DNA of 64,000 nucleotides. Origin: Hyphomicrobiales bacterium. Lineage in GTDB: Bacteria > Pseudomonadota > Alphaproteobacteria > Rhizobiales > Rhizobiaceae. The stretch lies in NCBI GenBank assembly GCA_900470965.1, contig UCCS01000008.1, positions 152,512-216,511 on the forward strand, written 5' to 3'. Both the position numbers and the translations under genes were made by a program. Shown one piece after another: positions 25,329 through 35,745 of the stretch (positions are counted from its first letter, which is position 1; every line of letters begins with the position of its first letter). The notes beneath the pieces were generated by a model. It was not told the origin of the DNA, did no database searches, and worked only from the letters and a program-made list of their open reading frames with translations.

Positions 25329-26765
25329 ATGAATCGCAGTTCCGTTATATGGTCGGCTGTTCGCAATTGGGGGCCGCGCTTCGGCACGATCATCACTTTT
25401 TTCGTGCTGGCGCGTATTCTCGATAAAACCGAAATTGGCATGTTCGCGGCAGCCTATGCACTTGTATCGCTGACCGAATTATTTGCCGATAATGGTTTCG
25501 GTGATGCCATCGTTCGAACGCAGAACGTCACACACGGAATTGCGACGAGCATTCTGATCCTGAATTTCGCTCTTGCCCTCGCCATTTATGCCTTGCTGAC
25601 GGTTTTCTCGACCGAAATCGGCAATCTTCTTGGCGTTACCGGTATTGAGTCGGTATTGCAGCTCGTTGGGTTGTCGCTGGTTCTGAACAGCTTCGGATAT
25701 GTCCCGCAGGCCCTGCTGCGCAAGGAATTTCAGTTCAAGCGCCTCGCCTTCCGCTCTCTGGCATCAACCGTCGTCGGCGCTCTTACCGGCCTGGCAATGG
25801 CATTCCTAGGTTTCGGCGTCTACAGCATGGTTGGCCAGCTCCTGGCGACGACGGTGATAAATGTCGTCTTCCTATGGTATCCGGTGGTCTTGCGGCCGGC
25901 GGCTCCCCAATTCGCTGGAATCGGGCATATTCTCCATTACGCCTTCGGCATCTTCGGGTCGCGCGTCCTGAACTATGCATCACTGCGAATGATCGAGATC
26001 GTTATTCCGATCTTCTTCGGGCCGGCAGCGCTCGCGCTCTACATCATGGGATCGCGCGTTCCAGCCGTGATAGCGCAGATGCTGACGGCCGTGATGGTGG
26101 ACGTCAATCTTCCTCATTTATCGCGTCTGGTCGATAATCCTCCGCAAATGAAGGAAGCGTTCTACTCAAGCTTGCGCTCGCTTTCGATGATTTCCGCTCC
26201 CGCTTTTATCTCCATCGCGGCGCTTTCTCCGGAAATTGCGCGAATTTGCTTTGGAAGTAACGGGATCGATTCAGAACTCATCATGTTCCCTGCCGCCATT
26301 TTGGGCGCTGCCCAGTCGATCGGTTATAGCAATGAGGTCATGCTGAACGCGTGGGGCCTGCCACGCATCGTTTTGCGCATGCAGGTTTGCGCGGCAGTGC
26401 TCATTGCAATCATACTGACGGTGCTTCAGCACAGCACCGTGTTTACGCTCGTCACGGTATACGTCTGCTGCCACATCGTCGTCATATCGATAGGTATAGT
26501 TTACGGATCGCGAAAAACCCACGTTTCACTGAAGACGATGTTCGGTAAATGTGGCGCGTTTTTCCTGGCATCCTTCGCCAGCCTGGCCGTGGTTTATTTG
26601 GTGAGAGCCTATGCGATGCCCGCCTCGCCCGCGTTGCTGCGGGCGATAATCCTGGCCCCCCTCTTCGTGATCGTTTATGTCGCAGGTATTGGGGTGCTTG
26701 ATCGAGACGCGCTGCGTAGTTGGCTGAACAAAGCAAGAAAAATTAGAGCCTGGAAACAAGCGTAA
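25329..26765 (+). CDS. Wzx-type lipid-linked oligosaccharide flippase
   Basis: A 478-residue integral membrane protein with 12-14 predicted helices and the N-terminal signature of the polysaccharide transport/MOP superfamily (FGTIITFFVLARILDKTEIGMFA...LTELFADNGFGDAIV). It would flip undecaprenyl-PP-linked repeat units to the periplasm for the Wzy-like protein at 8894. The ATG at 25329 lies after a GAGGCGCC stretch that is a modest ribosome-binding site. It is in one transcription unit with the flanking GT2 and acyltransferase genes. A second, more distant flippase of the same superfamily lies at 45840. Confidence 0.92.
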   Translation: MNRSSVIWSAVRNWGPRFGTIITFFVLARILDKTEIGMFAAAYALVSLTELFADNGFGDAIVRTQNVTHGIATSILILNFALALAIYALLTVFSTEIGNLLGVTGIESVLQLVGLSLVLNSFGYVPQALLRKEFQFKRLAFRSLASTVVGALTGLAMAFLGFGVYSMVGQLLATTVINVVFLWYPVVLRPAAPQFAGIGHILHYAFGIFGSRVLNYASLRMIEIVIPIFFGPAALALYIMGSRVPAVIAQMLTAVMVDVNLPHLSRLVDNPPQMKEAFYSSLRSLSMISAPAFISIAALSPEIARICFGSNGIDSELIMFPAAILGAAQSIGYSNEVMLNAWGLPRIVLRMQVCAAVLIAIILTVLQHSTVFTLVTVYVCCHIVVISIGIVYGSRKTHVSLKTMFGKCGAFFLASFASLAVVYLVRAYAMPASPALLRAIILAPLFVIVYVAGIGVLDRDALRSWLNKARKIRAWKQA

Positions 26766-26784
26766 TTTCCGAGGAGAGCGCGTC

Positions 26785-27336
26785 ATGTTTAGAGAAATTG
26801 CCCAAGATTATCGAAGCCACAAGAGAGCCTTGATTGCGCAGGGGTTTTGGGCACTTGCTTTCCACAGATATGGAAGCACCGTCCGTTCGATCAAATTTGC
26901 GCCGATACGCATACCGCTAAAGATCGTGCATTTCTTCCTTATAAAATTTTCCGAAGTGTTTTTCGGAATCTACATAGGAGCGAATGCGAAGATTGGTTCT
27001 CGATGCGTCATCGAGCATTTCGGCTCAATTATCATTCATTCCGAAGTACGGATCGGTGACGACGTTCGCCTTCGGCAAGGGGTGACGATCGGCAATAAAT
27101 CGGCCGATAAACCGAATGAAGTGCCGATCCTGGGCAATGGCGTGGACGTGGGTGCCGGCGCAAAAATTCTCGGCCCCGTCGTCATTGGCGAAGGTGCTGT
27201 CATCGGCGCGAACGCGGTCGTCGTCAGAGACGTTCCGGCTGGAGCGATCGCAGTCGGCGTACCGGCAGCAATTAAGTATCGAAAGACACCAGATACGGCC
27301 AAGACTCCAACCGCAATTGAACACCAGGACCGATAG
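26785..27336 (+). CDS. Serine-acetyltransferase-like hexapeptide acyltransferase
   Basis: A 183-residue protein. An alpha-helical N-terminus with YRSHKRALIAQGFWALAFHR resembles the CysE-like branch of hexapeptide transferases that includes EPS acetyltransferases. The left-handed helix runs from about 65 to 165 (IGANAKIGSRCVIEHFG, VGAGAKILGPVVIGEG, IGANAVVVRDVPAGAIAVG). Within the GT2-flippase-acyltransferase unit it probably O-acetylates a sugar of the repeat unit rather than serine. The ATG at 26785 follows GAGGAGAG. The gene is convergent with the SGNH gene 73 bp downstream. Confidence 0.87.
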   Translation: MFREIAQDYRSHKRALIAQGFWALAFHRYGSTVRSIKFAPIRIPLKIVHFFLIKFSEVFFGIYIGANAKIGSRCVIEHFGSIIIHSEVRIGDDVRLRQGVTIGNKSADKPNEVPILGNGVDVGAGAKILGPVVIGEGAVIGANAVVVRDVPAGAIAVGVPAAIKYRKTPDTAKTPTAIEHQDR

Positions 27337-27409
27337 GCTGCAATTACCAATCCACGGATGGAACTAGCTAAACTGGTTCGCGCGCGTTTGTCTTGCCGGC
27401 GGAGCGAAT

Positions 27410-28039
27410 TCAGTCGGCACATGCTCCAGCTATCGCCTTGACAATCGTCGGCACCATAACCTTCACTGCAGTCGAAGCAACAGGGTGAGCCCCATCCGGT
27501 ATTGCCGTCGACAATTCCTCCGCTGGCAACATCGACCAACCGTTGCTGTGATCGATGATTACAACGTTCCGTTCGGCCGCGACGCTGCGATGAGCCGAAA
27601 TATAACTGCTCAGAAAGGGCCTGAGCGCACCCCTTAAACCCGACATCGGATTCATTACCATCATGTAGATCCGAGCATCGGGTAGCCCGGTTTTCAGCCT
27701 TTCAAGAATGGTCGAGAAGTTCCCGCGGCTGCGGCTGACGCTCATCCAGCGATTCAGCGCAGCATCATTCGCATAGAACTCGACAAGCACGATGTCAGGC
27801 CTTTCGGCAATTACGCGTTCTACTGAAGATAATCCCCATTCCGTCGTCGCCCCGCTCTTTGCCACGATAGCAACGTCAACCGCGCGGTGAAGGCAGCGCT
27901 CAAGACCTTCTTCAAGGCTTGCCTGCCAGCCCCCCCGCGCAGTCAACGACGTTCCGAACGTCACAATCCTCAGAGGTGCCGCGGCCACATCAGCAACCGA
28001 CAAAAGAAAGATAACGAGGAGGCCGGCAGAGAACCTCAT
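27410..28039 (-). CDS. Secreted SGNH-family hydrolase/transferase domain
   Basis: A 209-residue protein with a Sec signal peptide (about 1-20, ending ADVAAAP). SGNH blocks are IVTFGTSLTARGG (block I, Ser in GTS), SGATTEWG, FYANDAALN (block III) and DGAHPVAS with the catalytic Asp and His. It is periplasmic. Its start codon overlaps the stop codon of the upstream AT3 gene (TGATG), so the two are translationally coupled. The pairing matches AT3-SGNH fusion acyltransferases such as OafB, in which the SGNH domain completes acyl transfer to a polysaccharide. Here the two halves are separate polypeptides. Confidence 0.87.
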   Translation of the reverse strand: MRFSAGLLVIFLLSVADVAAAPLRIVTFGTSLTARGGWQASLEEGLERCLHRAVDVAIVAKSGATTEWGLSSVERVIAERPDIVLVEFYANDAALNRWMSVSRSRGNFSTILERLKTGLPDARIYMMVMNPMSGLRGALRPFLSSYISAHRSVAAERNVVIIDHSNGWSMLPAEELSTAIPDGAHPVASTAVKVMVPTIVKAIAGACAD

Positions 28040-29160
28040 CAGCCATTGGAACCGGCAGCCACAGCCGCAGATGACGCCCGGCGTTTCTTCAACTGCATGA
28101 TCCTTTCCTCGAAGAAGATAAAGGAAATGATCGACACGATCATCGTGAGAATGAAGGCGGTCGCTATCTGGGTGATCTGGAAGGCCGTCCCTTCCCGCAT
28201 CCCCGTCAACAGCGCGACAAGGCGCCCGGATGGTCCGAGGAGGAGATTGTGAAAGAGATAAAAACCGTAGCTGACAACACCGACACCGCGGATCAATGGG
28301 ATCTCAAGAAACCGGGTGGCGGTCGAATTCTGGCAGACTGCCAAAAGCATGATCAGCAATCCGGACAGGAGCGGCGCGATGATCAAGGCGGCGTTGGGAT
28401 GGCCATTCAGGATGAAATAGAGATGCTGCAGCACCAGGACGATGCCTAGACCGGCGATCAGTAAACCGGAAAATCGCAAGTCGATGGAGCCAAGCCGCTT
28501 GGCTGCAAGCCCAAAAAGCCCGCCTACCGCAATGGCATAAAAACCCGACAGCGAATTCACGCGGAATTTAAGCTCGTCGTCGAATACCCACCAGCAGGAA
28601 ACCACAAGCAGTACAAGCAGCGAGATCAGCATGCCGGATCGCCAGAATCGCGATGGCAGCCAAATGAACAGAAGCGGGAAAAATACGTAGAATTGCTGCT
28701 CTACCGAAAGGGTCCACAGATGGGATAATGGCCCCAGCCAGTCGTGCCTGACGAAGCCGATGTAAATATTCGTCGTATAGGTCAGAATCCAACCGATGCT
28801 GCCGTAGAATTTATCGACGTTGCCCCCCGAAACCAAGGTCATCGTCGACAGGAAAATCAGCCCAAGTGTCAGATAATAGATCGGGAATATTCGCAAAGCT
28901 CTATTGCGCATAAAGAGAACGATCTCGGTCGGACCATCGGATGTGCCCGCCTCCACCCGCTGCCGCGCTTTGAAGAGGATCGGCACGATGAGAAAGCCGC
29001 TCAAGGCAAAGAACACCCAGACCGCAAGAGTGCCCGTTTCCTGAACTTTGGTCAGTCCGGCATGGTCGGTAAGTACAAAGAGAACGCATATCGCCCGCAA
29101 GCCGTCGAGACCTTTAATCCCTTTGGCAGCACCAAATACCCTTTGATAGATTTCGTGCAT
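28039..29160 (-). CDS. Acyltransferase 3 (AT3) family membrane protein
   Basis: A 373-residue protein with about ten membrane helices. The AT3 hallmarks are present: GLDGLRAICVLFVLTDHAG near the N-terminus (with the conserved His), FFALSGFLI (helix 2) and HLWTLSVEQQFYVFFPL. AT3 proteins move acetyl or other acyl groups from cytoplasmic CoA across the membrane to an extracytoplasmic sugar. The ATG at 29160 has AAGGAA at good spacing. An upstream TTG-type extension to 29235 is unlikely. It is coupled to the SGNH gene through a TGATG overlap, suggesting a joint function in acylating the locus polysaccharide. Confidence 0.9.
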   Translation of the reverse strand: MHEIYQRVFGAAKGIKGLDGLRAICVLFVLTDHAGLTKVQETGTLAVWVFFALSGFLIVPILFKARQRVEAGTSDGPTEIVLFMRNRALRIFPIYYLTLGLIFLSTMTLVSGGNVDKFYGSIGWILTYTTNIYIGFVRHDWLGPLSHLWTLSVEQQFYVFFPLLFIWLPSRFWRSGMLISLLVLLVVSCWWVFDDELKFRVNSLSGFYAIAVGGLFGLAAKRLGSIDLRFSGLLIAGLGIVLVLQHLYFILNGHPNAALIIAPLLSGLLIMLLAVCQNSTATRFLEIPLIRGVGVVSYGFYLFHNLLLGPSGRLVALLTGMREGTAFQITQIATAFILTMIVSIISFIFFEERIMQLKKRRASSAAVAAGSNG

Positions 29161-29510
29161 ATTCGTTCCTTGCGCGCTTATAGCAAATTGGAAAATGAAC
29201 CTGATGCTCTGTTGCCAAGCTATCGTGTTCAGCACGTTCCCGGCAGCACGCGGTTCGGAAGCCCTTTGCGAAGGACGAGCGATAGAACGCTCGCGCGTTT
29301 TCTATTCAATCGAGCCAAGAGTAGCAACCGAAAACACCCTGCCAACATAACTCACCCTTTGGCCTCGAACTCCGCCATTCACACCGGACATCCTGTTCCG
29401 CAGATTCTCCCGGATTGCTTCCTGGAGAATAACGACCGCTAAGCCTGGATTTCCTTCGCGAGGGCACATCAATTCAGCCGGTCGAGCTGAAGTCTGACCG
29501 CACGTTTTTC
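29161..29510. other. Intergenic region between two AT3 genes
   Basis: About 350 bp between two minus-strand acyltransferase genes. No credible ORF is seen. It should contain the promoter of the AT3-SGNH pair. No terminator hairpin stands out. Confidence 0.4.
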
Positions 29511-30575
29511 TCATTCCATGGCGGCTGCGATCGGCCGCAACGAGCCGATACGACTAATCACATATTTGACGATGATCGGCCCCACGACGCCTGCAATCGT
29601 CGCGCCAACGAGGAGAAGAAGTGCCTGATCGCTGACGGAGAAAAACCGTCCAAAAACGACCTTCACGCCACCGACGAAAATCGTGTTCAGCAGATAGATG
29701 GCGAAGGCGTTCTGGCCAATGAATTCCAGGAAGCGACTCTGATTGCAAAGCCGCGAGCGGATCAGCCCGTGGAAAACGACGAGAGACGTCATACCAACGA
29801 GGAAGTAACGCCATTCGGAATTGAACGAGATATAGAGAAGGAAAAGGAAAACGGCGACGGCCGGAATGAAATACCGATCGACGAAAGCCTCCCAGGAATC
29901 CTTGTGAAGGCACGCAACGCAGCCTGCCATGAAGAACGCATAAAACATGAAGATGCGATTGATGTAGACATAGTCCAGTATCGCATCGTTATAGAACATA
30001 AGCACATGCAGGCCGAACATGATGATCGAAGCTGCAAACAGGATGTTCAAGCTCACATTCATGCGCGAAAAGAGGAATGTCGTACCGATCGAGAAATAGA
30101 AGAGGACGATCAGGTACCATACGAACATCGACGGGCTCTGCTCGGTATGGATGAAGACATGCTGAACCGAGAGCAGCAGGTCGTTAACGGGCTTGTCGAC
30201 CGAGACGAACTGCCCTGCGAAGAATTTTGCGAAAATGACGATCGCCGCCATGATGAAAAACGGAATAAGCAGCCGCTTTGCGCGTTTCGTCGTATAGGTC
30301 GCTAGTGAACCCTTCAGCTTGTGAGCACCGACATAGACGAAGACATAGCCGCTCAGAAACATAAAGAGCGGCATGTGGAAAGCATAGATCGCCTGTCGCA
30401 GATCAATCGCCCATACAGGGAAAGCCGCGTCGTAGGTATGCCCCCAGACGACGAGGATGATAGCCAATCCTTTGAGACGTTCGATATCAGCCAGCCATTT
30501 CCGTTGCGGTCTTGCCGCGGGCTGCTGGGTTGCATTCATCTGCGACGCATTCGCCGTGTCTTTTTGCTGGGGCAT
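29511..30575 (-). CDS. Acyltransferase 3 family membrane protein
   Basis: A 354-residue integral membrane protein, about ten helices. AT3 signatures are IERLKGLAIILVVWGHTYD (with the conserved His), AFHMPLFMFLSGYVF and TKRAKRLLIPFF. Its WYLIVLFYF and FIGQNAFAIYLLN segments place it nearer the OpgC/Fucose4NAc-O-acetyltransferase branch than the AT3 at 28039. I chose the ATG at 30575. A longer frame to 30776 lacks homology-like sequence and has no ribosome-binding site. It stands alone, divergent from the importer operon, and is probably a further modifying enzyme of a surface or periplasmic glycan. Confidence 0.87.
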   Translation of the reverse strand: MPQQKDTANASQMNATQQPAARPQRKWLADIERLKGLAIILVVWGHTYDAAFPVWAIDLRQAIYAFHMPLFMFLSGYVFVYVGAHKLKGSLATYTTKRAKRLLIPFFIMAAIVIFAKFFAGQFVSVDKPVNDLLLSVQHVFIHTEQSPSMFVWYLIVLFYFSIGTTFLFSRMNVSLNILFAASIIMFGLHVLMFYNDAILDYVYINRIFMFYAFFMAGCVACLHKDSWEAFVDRYFIPAVAVFLFLLYISFNSEWRYFLVGMTSLVVFHGLIRSRLCNQSRFLEFIGQNAFAIYLLNTIFVGGVKVVFGRFFSVSDQALLLLVGATIAGVVGPIIVKYVISRIGSLRPIAAAME

Positions 30576-30887
30576 ATGATCTCTGTTTGCACTTGAAGAT
30601 GAAAGACGGGCAGACAGCGGGATATCATGTTGCCGGTGACCTTGGAAGCACAATCTACCGCAGTGCACACAAAGCCACGCGAGAACAGTGGCAGTGCGGT
30701 GGGACTTTTTCCACATGAAGACTCTTCCATGCGCAAGGATGCAGCATCGCCAGCTGACGACTAGGCGGGCATCCATCCCGCGCCTCCCACCGTCACCAAA
30801 ACTTCACACAGCCTTCAAGAAGCTGTCGCGTCTGCGCGCTAATCGTCGGTGAAACGGAATGCAATTTTTTTTGCAGAGGAGAAATTT
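30576..30887. promoter_or_regulatory. Divergent promoter region, AT3 / Ugp-like importer
   Basis: A 312-bp region between divergently transcribed genes, so promoters for both must lie here. I cannot assign boxes with confidence. The end nearest the importer gene has an AT-rich run followed by GAGGAG, its ribosome-binding site. Confidence 0.45.
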
Positions 30888-32147
30888 ATGTCAACCAAAT
30901 TGCAGAATACGGTCGCAGCTAGCGTTGTCGCCCTGATGTCCATGGTGGGTTCGGCGCATGCCGAAACGACCGTGAAGTTCTGGCACAGCTTCAGCAAATC
31001 CTCCGGCGAGGCGCTCAACAAGATCATCGCCAATTTCGAAGCTGCCAATCCCGGCCTCCATATCGAAGGCGAATTCGTCGGTGACTACAATGATATCGTT
31101 GCCAAGCTGCAGGCGGCCATCCCCGCCAACCGTGCGCCTGATGCCGTCATCATGGAAGTCACCCGCTACGGTCTCTTCGCCGACCGCGGCGCGCTGATCG
31201 ACCTCACGCCCTATTTCAACGCCGACCCGCTGAAGGACGACCTTTACGACTACGCGCGTGAGGTCGGCGTCTACAACGGCAAGAACTACATCGTGCCGTT
31301 CAACTCCTCCACGCCGGTCCTTTATTACAACAAGGACATCCTGGCGCGTGCCGGCTTTACGACGGAACCCTCGCTGAAGACTTTCGCAGATATTCTTGCC
31401 GTTTCGAAGACAATCACCGAGAAGCTCGGCGCGGAAGGCATCAGCGGCATTGCGGCCCCCGGCCAGTTCGCTCGCTGGGGTCTCGTGATGTCCAACGACA
31501 GCGAACTGATCAATTCCAAGACCAACGATATCCTGCTCGACTCGCCGAACACGATCGAAGCCTATCAATGGATGGCGTCGCTCGTTCACGACCAGAAGGT
31601 TGCCTCTCCCGATGGCGTCACCGATGAGGATGTCGGCCGCGACGCTTTCTTCGCCGGCAAGGTTGGCATTTCGCTCAACTCAACGGGTGATTACGGCGGC
31701 GCCAAAAAGGCGCTCGGTGACAAGCTCGACGTCCGCCCGATGCCCTGCAACAAGGTCTGCTCCGTTCCGATCGGCGGCGCCGGTATCGGTATCCTGTCGA
31801 CCTCGCCGAAGGACGTTCAGGACGCTGCCTACAAGTTCATCAGCTATGCCGCTTCGCCGGAAGCCAATGCCATCTGGTTTGCCGCGACCGGCTACCTGCC
31901 GATCAACAAGAAGAGCGCTGCCCAGCCGACCGCCGCCGAAGCACTTGCCAAGAAGCAGGGTATCGACGTCGCCATCAAGCAGCTCGAATTCGCCCATGGC
32001 CGTGCTCGCCCGCCTGTCGTCACCTGGATGCGTACAACCGAGTACAAGATGTGGGAAGCCATGGCACTCGGCCAGCGCGATGTCACAGAGACGATGAAGG
32101 ACTTCGCCGCGCAGACCCGAGAAGAAGCCAAGCGTTCCAGCAACTGA
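30888..32147 (+). CDS. ABC importer solute-binding protein, UgpB-like
   Basis: A 419-residue periplasmic binding protein of cluster D with a Sec signal peptide (1 to about 24, cut after AHA). Mature sequence begins ETTVKFWHSFSKSSGEAL and includes VPFNSSTPVLYYNKDIL, both very close to UgpB of sn-glycerol-3-phosphate importers. The ATG at 30888 lies after GAGGAG. It is the first gene of a six-gene unit: binding protein, two permeases, a glycerophosphodiester phosphodiesterase, an ATPase and an RpiR regulator. The linked phosphodiesterase supports glycerophosphodiesters or glycerol-3-P as the ligand, but sugars remain possible. Confidence 0.9.
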   Translation: MSTKLQNTVAASVVALMSMVGSAHAETTVKFWHSFSKSSGEALNKIIANFEAANPGLHIEGEFVGDYNDIVAKLQAAIPANRAPDAVIMEVTRYGLFADRGALIDLTPYFNADPLKDDLYDYAREVGVYNGKNYIVPFNSSTPVLYYNKDILARAGFTTEPSLKTFADILAVSKTITEKLGAEGISGIAAPGQFARWGLVMSNDSELINSKTNDILLDSPNTIEAYQWMASLVHDQKVASPDGVTDEDVGRDAFFAGKVGISLNSTGDYGGAKKALGDKLDVRPMPCNKVCSVPIGGAGIGILSTSPKDVQDAAYKFISYAASPEANAIWFAATGYLPINKKSAAQPTAAEALAKKQGIDVAIKQLEFAHGRARPPVVTWMRTTEYKMWEAMALGQRDVTETMKDFAAQTREEAKRSSN

Positions 32148-32210
32148 GCCTCTCCCTTGAGCCAAGAGGGCGGGCCTTGAACGGCCCGTCGTCTCAACCG
32201 TTTCGGTCCC

Positions 32211-33080
32211 ATGTTGCGCAAACTCACACCCTATCTCCTCGTTGCACCGCTGATCCTCTTCATTACGGTCTTCACCTATATTCCTGTCATTACCAGCGTG
32301 AACCTCAGCTTCCGGCACTGGGACTTCCTGTCGCCGACCATGCCTTTCGTCGGCTTTGAGAACTACCGCTTGCTGTTGAATTCCCGCGATTTCTGGAACT
32401 CGCTGCAAGTCACCGCCATCTTCGCGCTGATTTCAGTACCGATCAGACTGGCGCTGGCGCTGGCTGTCGCAAGCTATCTCGTGCGCGAGACATTGCCCTC
32501 GCGGCTCTTGCGCGGGGCGCTCTTCCTTCCCTCCGTCACCTCAACTGTCTCGATTGCGGTCGTCTTTTCCTGGGTCTTTGCCACCGATTACGGCATGGTG
32601 AACGCCGCACTGACCTCGCTCGGTCTCGGCAAGGTGCAATGGCTGCAGGATCCGCAGCTTGCTCTGTGGGTGCTGATCTTCGTCAATACGTGGAAACAGC
32701 TCGGCTACGATATCGTCATCTATATCGCCGGCCTGCAGGCCGTGCCGCAGGAGCTCTATGATGCCGCCGCCGTCGATGGCGGCCGGCGCTTCCATGTGTT
32801 CCGCCGGATCACCGTGCCGCTCGTCATGCCGACCACCTATTTCCTGCTAGTGATTTCCGTGATCGAGGCTTTCCAGGTGTTCACCATCGTCAACATCATG
32901 ACCCATGGCGGCCCTGCAGGTGCTACCGACATGCTCGTCAACCTGCTCTATCGCGTGGGGTTTACCCTCTTCGACATCGGCAGGGGGTCGGCGCTCGCCG
33001 TCCTACTTTTCATCTTCCTGATCGTGCTGGCGCTGATCAAATCCCTCGTCATCGGCCGGAGGGTCCACTATGAAGCTTGA
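32211..33080 (+). CDS. ABC importer permease, UgpA/MalF-like
   Basis: A 289-residue inner-membrane permease with six predicted helices and the EAA loop ELYDAAAVDGGRRFHVFRRI, which docks the ATPase, at about 183-202. The N-terminus LRKLTPYLLVAPLILFITVF is typical of UgpA-type subunits. The second permease gene overlaps its last 11 bp, showing translational coupling. The gap of 63 bp after the binding-protein gene is usual for this operon type and lets the binding protein be made in excess. Confidence 0.93.
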   Translation: MLRKLTPYLLVAPLILFITVFTYIPVITSVNLSFRHWDFLSPTMPFVGFENYRLLLNSRDFWNSLQVTAIFALISVPIRLALALAVASYLVRETLPSRLLRGALFLPSVTSTVSIAVVFSWVFATDYGMVNAALTSLGLGKVQWLQDPQLALWVLIFVNTWKQLGYDIVIYIAGLQAVPQELYDAAAVDGGRRFHVFRRITVPLVMPTTYFLLVISVIEAFQVFTIVNIMTHGGPAGATDMLVNLLYRVGFTLFDIGRGSALAVLLFIFLIVLALIKSLVIGRRVHYEA

Positions 33081-33879
33081 GAACCCAGTCGTCACCGGCC
33101 TCGCGCTGCTTGCCGGGCTGATCTTTCTGTCGCCCGTGCTCTATTCGATTTGGATGTCCTTCGAGACGGTGCAATCCTATTACACGGGCAGGTACGAATT
33201 CACGCTGGACAACTATGTTCGTGCCGTCACCGAGTACAATTTCGCTCGCTATCTTCTGAACAGCATCATCGTCTCCGGCCTGGTGACGCTGCTGGGCATT
33301 ACGGTCGCGACCATGGCTGCCTTCGCCTTTGCACGCTACAGATTTCGCGGCGGCAACCTGCTCTTCGGCGCCACCGTTGCCACGCTGATGATCCCGAGCC
33401 ATATAAGCCTGATCCCTAATTATCTGACACTCGCCAAGGCCGGCCTGCTCGATACCTATGCCGGCCTCATCCTGCCGGCGATCTCGAACAGCTTTGCCGC
33501 CTTCTTCCTGCGCCAGTATATCAAGGGCATTCCGAAGGCGCTGGACGAAGCCGCCTATATGGATGGCGCAACACCGCTGCAGGTGCTCTGGCGGGTGATC
33601 GTGCCGATCGCACGGCCGGCCATCTTCTCGATGGGCCTCTATATCTTCATCACCGAATGGAACAATTACATCTGGCCGCTCGTCGCCGTCGGCAAGGAGG
33701 ATCTCTACACGCTGCAGATCGGCCTTGCCCGCCTTTATCGCATCAATCCCGGCGAAGGCTTGGTCGATTGGCCGCTCGTCATGGCCGCCTGCACCCTCAG
33801 CATGTTGCCCGTGCTACTCGGCTTCCTACTGGTCGAGCGCCACCTCGTGCGCGGCATCACGCTCGGCGCGGTCAAATAA
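33070..33879 (+). CDS. ABC importer permease, UgpE/MalG-like
   Basis: A 269-residue permease with six helices, forming the heterodimeric pore with the preceding subunit. The EAA loop is KALDEAAYMDGATPLQVLWR (about 156-175) and the C-terminus LLVERHLVRGITLGAVK is classical for MalG/UgpE proteins. The ATG at 33070 is inside the end of the upstream gene. The phosphodiesterase gene follows within about 20 bp. Confidence 0.93.
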   Translation: MKLENPVVTGLALLAGLIFLSPVLYSIWMSFETVQSYYTGRYEFTLDNYVRAVTEYNFARYLLNSIIVSGLVTLLGITVATMAAFAFARYRFRGGNLLFGATVATLMIPSHISLIPNYLTLAKAGLLDTYAGLILPAISNSFAAFFLRQYIKGIPKALDEAAYMDGATPLQVLWRVIVPIARPAIFSMGLYIFITEWNNYIWPLVAVGKEDLYTLQIGLARLYRINPGEGLVDWPLVMAACTLSMLPVLLGFLLVERHLVRGITLGAVK

Positions 33880-33902
33880 TCATGAACAAGGACAAGCATA
33901 GA

Positions 33903-34648
33903 ATGACACGCATCGCTTCGCATCGCGGCGGCACTCTGGAGTTCGGCGACAGCACGCCGCAAGGTTTCGTCGCAACGGCAAAAATGCGGCTGGAAGAGGT
34001 GGAGTTCGACGTCCACCCGACAGCCGATGGCGCGATCATGATCCATCACGACGCAACGCTTGACGGCACGACGGATCGGAGCGGCGCGATCGCCGCCATG
34101 AGCGAAGCGGAGGTCCGTGCCGCCGTCATCAATTACGGCGCCGGCGGACATCCGATCTCGCTGGAAGAACTCTGCGCAATCTATTCCGGCAGCAAGGTAA
34201 ATTTCCGCTGCGAGATCAAGCCTGGCGTCGATGGCCGCCCCTACGACAACTTCGTGCCCCGCGTCGTCGAAACACTTGCGCGCCACGGCATGCTCGAAAG
34301 GACGATCTTCTCTTCCTTTCTGGTGGAATCGCAGGATGCGCTTTCGGCGGCCACCAGCCGGCCGAAGGTCTGGCTCGTCAGCCCGCCAGTACTGCGTCAG
34401 CTTGGAGCCAGGGCCGTGATCGAAGTCGCGAAAGCGCATGACATCCCCGAAATCGGCGTTCATGTGGATACCGCCGATTCCGCTCTGATGGCCGAAATCA
34501 TGGCAGCCGGTCTCGATTTCGGCTGCTGGGCCGCCCATTCGGCATGGCAGATCGAAAAGGTGCTGGCGCTCGGCGTCAAGGTCTTCACGACGGACCGGCC
34601 GAGCCTTGCCATTGCCATTCGCAACAGCTTCGGGACGGAGGCCGCACA

Positions 34649-34652
<4 letters not shown>
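33903..34652 (+). CDS. Glycerophosphodiester phosphodiesterase
   Basis: A 249-residue GDPD-family enzyme splitting glycerophosphodiesters into glycerol-3-P and an alcohol. The family motifs are RIASHRGG at the start, [11 protein letters not shown] (Glu and Asp metal ligands) and [14 protein letters not shown] (catalytic His). No signal peptide, so it acts in the cytoplasm on imported substrate. I chose ATG 33903 for its AAGGA site; ATG 33882 would add seven residues. The stop overlaps the ATPase start (ATGA). Its place inside an Ugp-like operon mirrors E. coli ugpQ. Confidence 0.92.
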
Positions 34653-35695
<1,043 letters not shown>

Positions 35696-35745
35696 ACGCC
35701 GCTGTCCGCTCCTGTCTCGCAAGCGGCACCGCAAGAAGTAATGCA

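Noticed and set aside
31680..32408. 242-codon antisense frame across the importer genes
   Set aside because: Overlaps two clear ABC-importer genes on the opposite strand; no motif of its own.
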